Of a DNA stretch of 64,000 bases, positions 1-10,794 are shown in pieces. Below the pieces are notes generated by a model, which was not told the DNA's origin, did no database searches, and saw only the letters and a list, made by a program, of their open reading frames with translations. Every line of letters begins with the position of its first letter. Positions within the stretch are counted from its first letter, which is position 1. A program made the translations under genes and the position numbers. Origin of the DNA: Yponomeuta sedellus (taxonomy: Eukaryota; Arthropoda; Insecta; Lepidoptera; Yponomeutidae); assembly GCA_934045075.1 (NCBI GenBank), contig OW203724.1:248001-312000 (forward strand), given 5' to 3'.

Positions 1-132
1 TGAGGTAAAAGAGAATGGGCAGGACACCTGGCAAGGCGGGAAGGCCGCAGATGGAGCAGGGCAACCAGAGTGGCGGCCGAGAACAGGACGCCGGTCAGTG
101 GGCAGACCAGCAGCGCGATGGTGTGATGATTA
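1..132 (+). pseudogene. LINE reverse transcriptase C-terminal tail (RTE-type fragment)
   Basis: Frame 1 reads about 39 residues beginning KREWAGHLARREGRRWSRAT before a stop. The pattern (K-x-x-WAGHLAR, then R-W, then a basic tail) is what endonuclease-reverse transcriptase LINEs of the RTE/BovB type carry after the RT thumb. The fragment enters from outside the window, so only the 3' tail is visible. A conserved downstream GRPPTRW-like segment is not intact, and the piece looks decayed. No gene is seen between it and about position 490. Confidence 0.6.
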
Positions 133-1039
133 GTTACGCTACTCATCAACGGAGGGACCTAGCAGTTTCTAAGATGTGGTAGTTTCGCTAGGTAGGAGCA
201 ATCGAAAACGAGAACCAAATATGACGGTACGAAGGAAAAAACTTTTGACATGGATTGAATGTAATTCACTTAACATTCGTGGGGCGTAGTTATTTCGCTG
301 TGGGCCAAATAAATTGTGTTCTTCAAAAATATTGTCACGGGGTGAGTCTTAAACACAACTGCCTATTATACAGTGGAAGGCTAAAACTATGTGCCTATTC
401 TATTTTGATAAAACTAATATACTGAAAACTCGGGATCCTCGAGCTGAAGGCCATTGTCAATTATTGCATATTGCTCCCCCACGCAAATCAAGGCCGGTAT
501 TACAGAACGATGCTCAAGCACAGATTGATCTCAGATCGCCCAATCATTACTTGAGCGCTGAATCGATGCTCAAGCACTCCCTTTATTTTCAAACAGTTCT
601 TTAGTAGAGATCAGCCAATCACTGCTTAAGTAGAGATTCAGAACTGCAATCAGATTGTCTATGATCAAAGTTTGTTTTCTATGACAAGAAAAATACAAAT
701 GTAGATTTTTATTCCGTTTTACGCATGTTACAAAAACGTGACGATGAAACTTAGTAAATTATGTGAAATATACAGAGGAAACTAAAATAATGTTTATGTA
801 TTCGTAAATAAAATATTCAAAGTTTCTTTATTTAGTTATTAGTTTGTAATGAACCGTATATTTAAAGGAAGCAAAACGTTCACGATTTTTGTTTATTTAT
901 TCGCTTTGAGTACGGAACGGAACGTAACAAATGTCGATAAAATAATTCTCTTGACGTCTGTCTATTTATTTATGTTTAAAATACATAGTCGGTGAGGTTC
1001 AATTTGAACATTAATCGCTGTTTTGAAACGAGATGTGAA

Positions 1040-1770
1040 ATATGAGAACAAGGAAGTTCACCATAGTGGAAAGAATCCTCCTTGTGGAACATAAAAAGTC
1101 AACTTCACTGCAGTGGAGAGTCCTCCTCGTAGAAGACAAAAACTCAACTTCATCGCGGTGATGAGGAACCTGCTCATGGAACATAAAACTTCAACTTCAC
1201 CGCAGTGCAGAGGAACCTGCTCGTTGGACATAAAACTTCAACTTCACCGCAGCGGAGAGGAACCTGCTTGTTGAACATAAAACTTCAACTTCACCTCAGT
1301 AGAGAGGAACCTGCTCATTGAACATAAAACTTCAACTTCACCGCAGCGGAGAAGAACCTGCTTGTTGTACATAAAACTTCAACTACACCGCAGTAGAGAG
1401 GAATCTGCTCATTGAACATAAAACTTCAACTTCACCGCAGTGAAGAGGAACCTGCTCGTTGAACATAAAACTTCAACTTCACCGCAATGGAGAGGAACCT
1501 GCTTGTTCAACATAAAACTTCAACCTCACCGCAGTGGAGGTAAACCTGCTCGGTAAACATAAAACTTCAACTTCACCACAGTGAAGAGGAACCTGCTCGT
1601 TGAACATAAAACTTTAACTTCACCGCAGTGAAGAGGAACCTGCTTGTTGAACATAAAACTTTAACTTCACCGCAGTGAAGAGGAACCTGCTTGTTGAACG
1701 TAAAACTTTAACTTCACCACAGTGAAGAGGATCCTCCTCGAGGAAGATAAAAAGTCAACTTCAACACAGC
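1040..1770. repeat. 47-bp minisatellite, about 15 copies
   Basis: The unit, roughly AACATAAAACTTCAACTTCA followed by CCGCAGTGAAGAGGAACCTG and CTCGTTG, repeats with scattered substitutions. The most divergent copies are at the two ends. Many copies contain a short inverted repeat (TTCAC-cgca-GTGAA), flanked in several by TTCAA and TTGAA. No coding potential is apparent. Confidence 0.9.
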
Positions 1771-1878
1771 GGATTTATATGATAATAATATGTTTCAATT
1801 ATTTCCAATTTTATGAGCAATAAAAAAGCTGAGATTGTTTTACTGATTATTTTATTTATTCCTTTTGTGACTGTCATG

Positions 1879-2200
1879 TTGTCCTAGCCGCTAAGGCGCT
1901 TGGTTACCAAGACCGAGCTTGTGGGTTCGATTCCCACTGTGGGCCTATACATTTGTACAAGTGGCCACAGTCTCAGTGTACTTTCATGTTTGTGATGTCC
2001 TTGCCTGGTTATCATAGTAGGTACAGGATATGGGTCTTGCGTGAAACTTATTCAATGAAACCACCCCAGTATTAATGTAATTGTTTTTGCACATAAACAC
2101 TTATTAGAATCCATGCAGTAGGGGTCTTGAGCGTCCCTTAAATGCCTAAGGGGCGGCTGCTATCATTAACAATTTCGTCATCGTAATCAAGGTTTTCGAA
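1879..2200 (+). mobile_element. tRNA-derived SINE
   Basis: A tRNA-like head lies at about 1885-1945. It has an A-box-like TAGCCGCTAAGG and a canonical B box GGTTCGATTCC, the internal RNA polymerase III promoter elements. A non-tRNA body follows. The 3' boundary is not sharply visible and is approximate. Confidence 0.6.
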
Positions 2201-2471
2201 TATATAATTTTGCAATAAACATTCCAAATTGACAATTATAATAACTGGCCGATCGACTCTCAAGCGTGGTTCCGACCATACTTGAGTAAATACAGATTTG
2301 ATCATTACTTAAGTAGAGATTGCTACCCAAGTAACGTTCTCGAATTAGCTATTACTCAGTTGAGTCGCGCTTGATGAATCTCGACTCAAGTAACGTTCTA
2401 AAATTAAATCCATACTCAAAACTAGTCTTAAGTAGAGATTGGCGCTTGAGTACGCTTCTGTAATACTGGCC

Positions 2472-2924
2472 CAAGAGGTGTCTCTCGGTATAAGCCAGCG
2501 CAGTGATACAATACACGGTTAGCATCCTCTTGAGGCTCAACCTGTAATCCAAGTAGCGTCATCATCTCAGGTGCCTCATGGACACTGCTTCTGATACATT
2601 AGTTACGTTTAGATGTTAGTTGTATTTGTAATCACCTAATATAAGCGTTGTATGTGTAATTTTGTGCGCCTCATGCAAGAAGTGTCTTGTGATAGGCAAT
2701 TATGTTTGTTATCTTAGTTAAGTTATTAATAGAAGCATTTGTTTCTGCCTTTTAGCATGCATGTACATTGTGTGCCTCATGCACACAATACTAATTTTAG
2801 TTTTAATTATTACTCTGTTTACCACGCGCTAATATGTCATGCTAATACATAGTGGTCTGGTGTGAACTAAATTGTTGCCTTTTATTTATTTCTTATCGAC
2901 CCCGCTTCCGTCATTAGTTACAAT
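2472..2924. other. No gene seen
   Basis: AT-rich intergenic DNA with several short variants of a GTGCCTCATG motif (about 2570, 2668 and 2780). No coding sequence, RNA gene or mobile element was recognised. Confidence 0.5.
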
Positions 2925-3047
2925 GGTACGATGACATTGATGAGTCGGCGGAGGGCCCGTGGATGAGGATGGCACGGGACCGTGAGAGTTGGCATCTGGG
3001 GGGAAAAGCCCAGCAGTGGGCAGCGGTGGGCTGATGATGATGATGAA
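2925..3047 (+). pseudogene. LINE 3' tail with GAT microsatellite end
   Basis: One frame encodes a short segment with DDIDESA, then WMRMARDRESWHLGGKAQQW, ending in a stop directly before a TGATGATGATGAT tail. The segment W-x-x-x-A-x-DRE-x-W followed by QQW is the extreme C-terminus of RTE/BovB-like LINE polyproteins. The trinucleotide tail marks the 3' end. The element is strongly 5'-truncated. Confidence 0.6.
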
Positions 3048-3861
3048 TAATTTTATAACGTTAATAAATAATTTATTTCTCAATACGAGATAGATTATTA
3101 AATACAAATTCCTCCTAAATCGATCTTTTCGGGTTATTAACCTTACTTTTTTTTTTAATATTACAAAGCGGATTCAGACTTCCTAAAACGCCTTCGGCCG
3201 TTAATTATTGTTATTTAACTCCTTTATTCAGACAACAAAGATCCACTTTCTAAAATAAAATCGTAAGAAATAAAAAATAAATAGTACTAAAATTACAAAA
3301 AGTTAAAACTAACAAATTCCAGCCACTTTATCAATAACAAATTATCAGCGTCGATTTGGTTATACTGACAAAAGATAACCGGAGTTTGGAATCCAGTTTT
3401 GTAAAAGGTTTTTTTATCCTGCTACGTCACCTACGAAACTAATAACCGGATTGCCGGTGAACAGTTGATAGATATTTCAATTATTAGTAAGTTTTAGTCA
3501 CCTTAATCAAGATTTTTTTATTAAGTAAATGGCCACTGTAACATTTTTCTTGCCAATGTATCAAAATGATACGTGTACACCTACGTTCCAAGTTGTTCGT
3601 TGTTCTGACCTGTGCCGTACTGCAGAAACAAGTTTTCTCGACGACTGTATTGTTTAGTGACTCTTTACAATAGATATTGAATCTATTCATGTCCTCACCG
3701 GAGGACATCTTTAGCATCACATACCTACTGAAAATAAATTTATATGAACTGTCGTAGTAATGGTGCGATCCCGGCACACCGTGATACATGGCGTTTCGTG
3801 ACAGGGTGACAGATATTTCAAATATTTTCAAAACGATAACGACCCAGATATACAAAAATAA
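3048..3861. other. No gene seen
   Basis: AT-rich DNA. A 123-codon open frame on the minus strand (3484-3855) resembles no family known to me and has no supporting signals, so it is not called. Confidence 0.4.
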
Positions 3862-4113
3862 ATAAATAAATTAAATAAATAAATATTCATGGACATATTA
3901 CACAGATCTCGTTAGCCCTATACTAAGTACAACAAAATGACTTGTGTTATAGGTGCTAACTCGACGATAGATTTAATACAATAAATAGGTACATAGATAA
4001 CCCGAGACCAAATAGAAAAGTTCGTTTCCTAGTTTGACCCGGCCGGGGATCGAACCCGAGACCTTCGGTTTTACAGTCAGCGTGCCAAACCGCTGCGCCA
4101 CCGAGGCCGTCCA
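3862..4113 (-). mobile_element. tRNA-derived SINE, minus strand (copy 1 of 2)
   Basis: Read on the minus strand, the head at 4113-4040 is tRNA-like: GACGGCCTCGGTGGCGCAGC contains an A-box-like stretch, and GGTTCGATCC is a B box. The body ends in an A/T-rich AAATA-type tail near 3862. A copy of the same sequence lies at 32890-33143, also on the minus strand, inside the inner gypsy element. Two copies with the same limits support a defined SINE family. Confidence 0.75.
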
Positions 4114-4765
4114 AAAGACATTACTTATTCGGTTATACAGAAGTACAAAAAAACTTTAAAGGAAATCAATTACGTAAAACATAATTTTAGGAAACTGGTT
4201 TCCAAACGCGGTTTACTTTGACGACCGAACAGCCATAAACCATAGGTAATGGATAGCAACCATTGTTAGTAGTTAATACTTTGCAATACTAGATATTGGT
4301 ATTAAAGGAACCAAATTATTTACCTTACGTTACAACTGAAAGTGTATCGTTTAAAAGAGTCATCTAAAGAAAGAGTCATAGAAAATTCTATGTTGTCAAA
4401 TATAATTATAGTCTAATATTCAAGTAAACCTAATTCGATTAATAAACTAACAAATTAAAGATATCTCTGGATAGTACTATGCCGTTCTGAAAATAATATA
4501 CAAAAAACTTTAAACAAAGCTTTTTAATAATAATAACTTGACTTTTGTAAACTTAAGCTTGCTTGATGCGCCGCCACAGCTGCATTCTATGCCGTATATT
4601 TAATAAGTTAAAATTTTGTTTAGTACCTACTTAATGTTATTATTGCGCGCCCTCTTCATAATTTTCTTAATTGCAATACATTCAGGGCAATTTAATTAAA
4701 TTATTAATCACATATTAATTAATTAATAATTCAAACTGCCGCTACACTACGCTTGTTGTTGGCAG
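4114..4765. other. No gene seen
   Basis: AT-rich intergenic or intronic DNA. If the receptor-like exon that follows is real, this stretch may be its upstream intron. Confidence 0.4.
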
Positions 4766-4773
4766 CCTGGCAG

Positions 4774-5273
4774 TACTGAAGCGGCACTCCAAGAAGGATA
4801 AAACCATCGAGTATTTGCGCACCCGGAGCGAGATTGCATATTTGTGCGGTATTCCAAATTTTTGGCGGGACAGGCCCGGCGAAGTAGTCAATAGTTTTGG
4901 TCACCCAATCGGGGCCAAAACTATTGATCGCTTTTACGTGCCAAGCAACATCATGATAATGACCTGCATAATATCAGGGTGTTTGTCATTTATAATAACA
5001 CAAAAAAATCTAACCGTAAAGCAAGCCTTAGATCGTATAACGTTCAGTGTGGCAAATGGAGTCTTCTGCACTACCCTTCTGGCAACAATAACCTTCTACC
5101 ATGACGACATTAAGAGAATCATTTATGACCTTGCTTTCTCTTTAAAAGAAGGTTTTAACGACAAAACTGTTATAAAGGAAATGATAAAAAAGTCAAAAAT
5201 GTATTCGTTTATTTTTACTTTTTACATGTTATGTTTAGTGATTGCTTACTTCTTCGAGGCTATTACACGATAA
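4774..5273 (+). pseudogene. Chemosensory (odorant) receptor-like exon or fragment
   Basis: The frame is open from well upstream and runs to a TAA at 5271. Candidate splice acceptors are the AGs at 4764-4765 and 4772-4773. There is no ATG, so this is more likely an internal exon than a complete gene. The product has a charged N-terminal part and three hydrophobic stretches that look membrane-spanning: SNIMIMTCIISGCLSFII, FSVANGVFCTTLLATITF and SFIFTFYMLCLVIAYFF. The segment DDIKRIIYDLAFSLKEGF between the second and third fits the style of insect 7tm_6 odorant receptors. About 165 codons is far below the usual ~400, no good donor site precedes the stop, and no further exon was recognised nearby. 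It is probably a truncated or pseudogenised receptor, though another membrane protein is possible. Confidence 0.4.
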
Positions 5274-7870
5274 ATTTTAACAGGTTTGATATTCTAAAAT
5301 GTTTGATAGCACGTGGTCTATTTGCGCACTTTTTCATTTAAATTTTTAGGCACATATTTGATGTCAGTTAAAATGTGTTTTTATAATTATTTGACTATTT
5401 TCGCAAACATGTGTTAGTAAATTGTTTTTATTCGTCAAAAAGGAACACTGACAGCTATCATAGATGGATTAGATTACAGTGCAGTCAGAATAAAAATCAG
5501 CCAGGTACTCCTTTTTTACTGGGGGAATAAGCGGTTAAAGTATTCACATAGAGCTGTGGTGGAGCGCCTTTATTTCATTTAAATTAATTAAAGTCAATTC
5601 GTTCACGTTTGAATAAACTGCGTTGTTTGATTGTCGTTTGCATTTGAGTACCTACGGAAAACATGCCTGGTCCATACCTGCTTGTTGATGATGCTGCAGA
5701 TGTTTTCCGAGAATCTCGGGAGTTGGCGTTGGCTGTGTTCACCGGGGAAACTAAAACGCTGGTCATTGGACGGAAGAAGAACATCAGGCAATGACAAAAA
5801 TTTGTTATTGACTCAATTAACGTGATATGAACTGTCTCTGTCATGGCGTCGCAAGCTCTTGTTGCTGAGACTAGAAAATGCATCTACTCCCTATAATTTG
5901 TTTTTTTTGTGAATCTGAACATTTGGACAGCAAAAACTGTGATTTCAGTGTCTTTCTTATATTGTGTGTGTTTTTGGCGAAAGTACTCGCTGTACTTTTC
6001 GCCCATCTTCGAATTTAGTGAAAAAGTTCGGTTGCCGGCCGGTTAACCCGTCGCATTGAAGACCCTGCAGCAGCGTATACCATCAGCCTGCCACTCTTTA
6101 GAGGAAGGAGAACAGACGCGGTCATTTGCAGGTCGGTGTGGGTTCAGATTACTTATTTGCCGACGACAATCGAAATTTTCATCGCTTCCTATTTTAAAAT
6201 TCAATTTGTGAGCAATCCCCTCATCAATCTCACCAGCAAACCCCCTGGTGAGATTGATATTGGTATTATTGGCTCTCCTTGTAAACTAGTGTGCGTTGGG
6301 CTCTCAGTACATAAAAAAAGAGTAGAAGTCATAAGTGGGCGGTGCCCGCGTGCCTCGCATTAGCAATGTATTGCCTATGCGTAGTCTCTGAAAGTTCTTC
6401 TTGCCTCAGTTGTCGCTTGTTTCTAGTAAAGAAAACAATCATAAAAAGTCAACTAAAATGCTTTCTTGTGCTGTGTTCGAATGTAAAAATAAGAGTTGGG
6501 GAACTAAATTTACCAGTCACTCCAAAGCAGTTCATCAGTGGTCATGTCACTAATTCTACTCTTTTTTTATGTTCTCTGGTTGACCACGAGTCATCCAGGA
6601 CAGCAGAGCTATCAACTCTAAACCTGCATCGATTGCGTGCATTATCCGGAAACGCTTTTGCCGAACTGGGGCCTGGTTCATTTTTTGAAAACCCCCGCAT
6701 AACAATATAAAGTTTCCTGAAGATTATTCTTTTACTTGGGACTTCACCCGACTACAATACTTTAAATACAAAATTTCAAGCCTGTATGTCATTTAGTTTC
6801 GAAGTTAAGCAAAAGCAAAGTTTCGCATTTATGACACTCACTCATTCAAGATCATCAAAATAGAACTAGTACTTCCCATAAACTCAGAGAGCTGAAATAT
6901 GGCACAGAGTAAGGGTTTAATCGCCACATATAGGGAAAACTATAAAAAGTAGGATAATCGATGATCTGGAGTAGGTGACTGTAGACGATACGTTTTTTAT
7001 TTGTGTAATTACTCAAGTATTTCTAATATTTATTTTCATAAGCACACTTTTGTATGCGTTACGCCATCTGTTGGAGAACTGTGACAAAAACAATAAAGCG
7101 TGACATCACACGCGTCGGTGGAGCAGGACCTTTTGCGCATGCGTATTGTCGATTGCAGAAAGAAATCTGTGACCCCCACTGCGGCCATATTGGGCAGTCA
7201 GTCTGTTTTTCAGCCTCCTCTAACCGCGCCGCACCGACGCCCGCGTGACACTGTAATATAATTTTAAAAGAGGTAAAAATACAAGAAGAAAATCCTCACA
7301 AACGGTATAATACAAAAAAACCAATGAGGGTTACAAATAAAAATGGGCCTGAGGGGCCGCGTCCCTTAAATGTTCTTAACACTTTAACACCTTATTTTAA
7401 CAACCTTAAAAGGTACACCTTATGCAATAGTACATGTTATATTATACTAAATTCACAAAAGTCCCACTTAGGAGGTAACGCTTTAGTTAAAGTTTAATTG
7501 TAGAACAGCTTACCGAAACGTTGAAACCTGCTTTTCGGTTATCATAAATTTTATTTAAAGTGCCGCAAAACAAAAAAAGGTAACTTTACGGAACCCGCAA
7601 GCAGACCGGAGAGCTCAGGCCTGTCCGCTTGTGCTGGGTTCCGGGGTATAAAAAAACCCAGAGAGAATAAGAAGAATAGACGAAGAAGTAGAAGAAGAAG
7701 GACGAATTAGAAGTAGTAGAAGAGGTAGAAGTAGTAGAAAGCGCCCTGCTGGTGTGTTCCTGAAAGGCAGAGACGACAAAATTGTACACTCCCACTTAAA
7801 GGGAATAAATGGGTTAACTAAAACGGGAATAAGATAACTGATCTAACAACTTTCAAAATACAGCATCTTG
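5274..7870. other. No convincing gene
   Basis: About 2.6 kb with several short open frames on both strands, none recognised. A 43-codon ATG frame starts at 5663 (MPGPYLLVDDAADVF and onward), but I cannot assign it. A GC-richer patch lies at about 7110-7250. A purine-rich low-complexity run (GAAGAAGTAGAAG type) spans about 7660-7740. Confidence 0.4.
6223..6258. repeat. Perfect 14-bp-arm hairpin
   Basis: ATCAATCTCACCAG (6223-6236) is followed after 8 nt by its exact reverse complement (6245-6258). No associated ORF or known element was identified. Confidence 0.8.
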
Positions 7871-9030
7871 CAGTCATATTCAAATAAAGAAAAGTCAGAA
7901 ATTATGAACCAAAATGCATGTGAATATAACATTTCATGATAGATAGATAGATAGATAGATAAACCATTTATTTGCATTTTCACACACACATAACACGTAC
8001 ATAACACAAAGAATAAAATAAAAAGATGAAAGCAACAAAACAGACACAGAAAACAAGAACATCCATTTTTGCCATACCAGGTATGGCAAGTGCCAGAAAT
8101 ACAGTCAATTAGTTACGTGGGTGTGGCAGATGCAAATGGGCTCCGGCTCAGCATGTGCTGGAAATACTCCAGCGCTGGTATTATGCCGGTACCCAGAGAA
8201 GACGGCGTGCTCAACTCGTAGAGGAAAAAAGAGCCAAACTGAGGTATAGGTAATATTAACTAAGATAATTATATAAAGTGTAAATTGTATATAATGCGTT
8301 ACTTGAATAGCTGTGCGTAAATAATATTTAACAATCCTGAACTTCACGTACACGAAGCCGCAAGTTGTAAATTAATGAAAATAAAATAATAACGAGTAAT
8401 TACGAGTAATTACGCAAATGTCGTGAAATAAATTAATTATGTGATGTGATGTCATATAGCGAAAATTAAAATTATTATTATTAGTATAAGTGGCCATGTT
8501 AAAAATTCATAATTATAATATAATAGTTTAAATAATAAATAGACATGTCCATAGAATCAAAAATCCACCAAAAATTAAAGTAAGGAATGATAAAATAATA
8601 TAAGATTTAGTTACACCGAAAGCAATTTCTGCCGGTCCAGCAGAAGCTTTCTAAGTTGTAACCTAAAGGTAGCCCTAGATTTTATTTGGCGGAGAGGAGG
8701 AGGTATGTCGTTCCAGCACTTCGTACAATAAAGAATATTCTTATCTTATCTTACTAAAATATCTTATATGATTTAATATGTAAAACATGCGGGGGGCAGG
8801 GACAAACATTCCTATGCGGCCTAATTGCCATAAAGGACAATTAATTTCCAAGTTACAGACCCAAATGTATGTGAAACATAAATATCACATTTTAACAGAA
8901 AATATTAAGTAATTTCGTATGATTTAAAATGTAAGATGCGGGGGGGCAGCGACTAATATTCTTATGCCACTCAATTACCTACAGCACCATTAATTTAGAA
9001 GTTATGAACCAAAATGTTCGTTAGCCTCAA
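7871..9030. repeat. Diverged ~150-bp tandem units split by a CR1 insertion
   Basis: Units at about 8770-8900 and 8915-9030 share ATGATTTAA-ATGTAA, then GATGCGGGGGGCAG-like, then a CAATTA-CC block and a final ATGAACCAAAATG-like block. Part of a third unit (about 7880-7936) lies on the other side of the truncated CR1 copy. The CR1 fragment therefore probably landed inside an older tandem repeat. Confidence 0.55.
7938..8724 (-). mobile_element. 5'-truncated CR1-type LINE copy, minus strand
   Basis: The whole segment is a near-identical reverse complement of the 3' end of the full-length LINE at 19793-25344. It covers the last ~40 codons of ORF2, the complete 3' untranslated region and the (ATCT)n tail, seen here as GATA repeats at 7938-7962. 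The match stops abruptly at 8724, the usual 5' truncation left by incomplete reverse transcription. The small open frame inside it on the minus strand is UTR sequence and is not a gene. Confidence 0.9.
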
Positions 9031-9422
9031 GGAAAATCTACCCTCATGGTAGAAAAAAAATGCAGTACTTACATCGTCCTGGGTCGTGGCACGCTTCCAG
9101 GACGGTGCAGGCGAGTGCTACACCTTCTGTAGCCAGCTGGGTAACAAAATAACACAAGCCTTAGCCGAATTCAAACAACTACAAAAGAACGTGTACGGTG
9201 TCAGTCCAATAAATCTGGTAAACTCACCGAAGCTGGCTTCTTGCCTGCATCCTTTTCCAGTGGTTTAGAACCAATGGTCCATCAAAAGACCGGCAGGTCC
9301 ACTGTACAGAAACCACAAAAACGATAGTACTAACATGCCAATACAAACTATACGTGACGGCGTCGCCGCACGCGTCATGCAAAATAAAATTTGGAAAAAA
9401 AGGTGGAAATAACCAATGTGGA

Positions 9423-9463
9423 CCCGTGGCACCCCTAGAAGATACCCCTGGGGGTGCCACGGG
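9423..9463. repeat. GC-rich hairpin with 13-bp arms
   Basis: CCCGTGGCACCCC (9423-9435) pairs exactly with GGGGTGCCACGGG (9451-9463) across a 15-nt loop. A third copy of the arm, CCCGTGGCACCCC, follows about 55 bases after the first hairpin half (9478-9490). Confidence 0.8.
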
Positions 9464-9568
9464 AACTTTGATTCGGACCCGTGGCACCCCTAGATCAATT
9501 AGTGCTGTGCAAATTGAAGTCTAAACTTGTGACAATATATGCCTACCTACCTTATAGTATAATAAAAA

Positions 9569-9655
9569 ACAACAATAAATTATTTTTCTAATTTATTTAT
9601 CATATATTATAGTATAATATATGATAAATAAATTAGAAAAATAATTTATTGTTGT
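9569..9655. repeat. Perfect 42-bp-arm AT-rich palindrome
   Basis: The arm at 9569-9610 is matched without error by the reverse complement at 9614-9655, leaving a 3-nt loop (AGT). It contains CTAATTTATTTATCATATAT and its complement. The perfection suggests a young hairpin element or a recent inverted duplication. Confidence 0.85.
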
Positions 9656-9759
9656 CTTTTTGTATTTATCGTTCGTTCGTTACACAATGTACTTAGACGG
9701 AACTCCTTTTTGAAACTGCAAAATCAAAAAAAATCAAATGTGACACTCGATATGTTTCT

Positions 9760-10226
9760 TTTTTTTTTTTGAAGTAGCCTCGTTTGTGTCCCACTGCTGG
9801 GCAAAGGCCTCCCCCAACTCAGACCAGATGTTTCTGTCTTGTGCCACCTCAGACCACTCCGGCATGTGTCGGTCGAGATCGTCTCGCCAACGTTTTCTTG
9901 GCCTACCTCTCCTGCGACGACCACCTTGTGGCACCCACTCGGTGGCAAGTCTTGCCCACCTATCCGGGTGCATTCTGCTGATATGCCCTGCCCAGCTCCA
10001 CTTCAACCTTGCAGTCTGGACACCCACATCAGCTATGCGTGTTTTTGAGCGTAGCGTAGTGTTGCGGATATGGTCAATCCTTCTGACGCAGAACATGCTA
10101 CGCTCCATAGCTCGCTGGCAAACATTGAGCTTGGACTTCTGTTCTTCGGTCAATGACCAAGTCTGGGAGCCGTTAGTGAGGACGGGCAGGATGCACATGT
10201 CGACGAGTCTCCGTTTCAAGGAAAAG
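9760..10226 (-). pseudogene. RTE-type LINE 3' fragment with 11-bp target duplication
   Basis: On the minus strand this encodes ~150 residues of the RT thumb and C-terminus: NGSQTWSLTEEQK, then RLKWSWAGHISRM, then RRRGRPRKRWRDDLDRH, then WSELGEAFAQQWD, ending near an A-rich tail (T run on the plus strand at 9757-9770). The order and spacing match RTE/BovB-type LINE polyproteins. The fragment is bounded by direct repeats of GATATGTTTCT at 9749-9759 and 10227-10237, a clear target-site duplication. It is 5'-truncated and has no RT catalytic region, so it is not functional. It sits directly beside the 3' LTR of the gypsy element. Confidence 0.85.
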
Positions 10227-10239
10227 GATATGTTTCTAT

Positions 10240-10608
10240 TGTTTCATAAATAAAACTCAAGATATTAACTGTGTATAAACTGCTAAATTTATTGCTCCAA
10301 TAGAATACTATTCCAAACACTAGCCGATATGGCTGCCTCTTCCGAACTGACTCGCTTCTGGCTGCCGATCGCACCAGCAACCAAAAAATGCCTCCCTTCG
10401 ATGCCCATTCCAATTATTTTAGAATCGGCCAATCCGATATAAGAATGGATTTGACCAATCAAGGACAAGCATCTGTGTTGCCAGTAATTCAATACCAAAT
10501 TAGAAATATAAAATTGGCTTTCAATACTTTTACAAACAATATGATTTAAACCAAACATCTAATTGAAAGTTATTAGGAAATATAATTCAAATTAAACAAA
10601 TCATGACA
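10240..10608 (-). repeat. Gypsy 3' LTR
   Basis: On the minus strand it starts TGTCATGATTTG and ends TTATTTATGAAACA, with AATAAA signals near the end. It matches 26993-27364 at all but one internal base that I could find, plus a 3-base difference at the end. The internal sequence just before it ends in a GC-rich stretch containing GCCGGATGGCCGAA. Open frames crossing it are incidental. Confidence 0.85.
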
Positions 10609-10794
10609 TTCGGCCATCCGGCAGTGTGCAGCCTCCCGGTGCACTGGGCAATCATTTAAACAAACAGCAGGCAGTACCCTTGATTAAACTAAACCACTCG
10701 GTTACAAATCTACAAGTAATGCGAAATTGATTGATGTCTAAAACAAATACACTTTTAATAAACATTTCATACTACTAACACATAATTAGGTACG

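Larger units (their letters stand above)
492..2471. mobile_element. Non-autonomous DNA transposon with long terminal inverted repeats
   Basis: The left end (492-507, GGCCGGTATTACAGAA) is the inverted copy of the right end (2456-2471, TTCTGTAATACTGGCC) with one mismatch. Similarity continues inward for roughly 30 bp, including a CTCAAGC block. Subterminal motifs of the type CTTAAGTAGAGATT occur near both ends (about 622-636 and 2310-2323). The triplet CAA lies outside both ends and may be the target duplication. The element has no transposase ORF; its interior holds a 47-bp minisatellite and a tRNA-derived SINE. A three-base duplication and GG-starting ends would fit a Harbinger-like family, but this is only a guess. 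Confidence 0.55.

Noticed and set aside
3484..3855. 123-codon minus-strand frame
   Set aside because: No recognisable domain, splice signal or compositional support.
7586..7795. Minus-strand frame rich in serine and phenylalanine
   Set aside because: Low-complexity purine-rich DNA, no conserved features.
8105..8353. 82-codon frame also seen at 24927-25175
   Set aside because: It is the shared 3' UTR of one LINE family, open by chance; it lies in two copies of the same UTR and lacks domains.
9086..9268. 60-codon open frame with a protein-like composition and flanking splice-like signals (possible host exon)
   Set aside because: No family recognised, the nominal start is GTG, and exon limits on either strand could not be decided.
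10289..10558. 89-codon frame, repeated at 27045-27314
   Set aside because: Both lie inside LTRs and recur only because the LTRs are duplicated.
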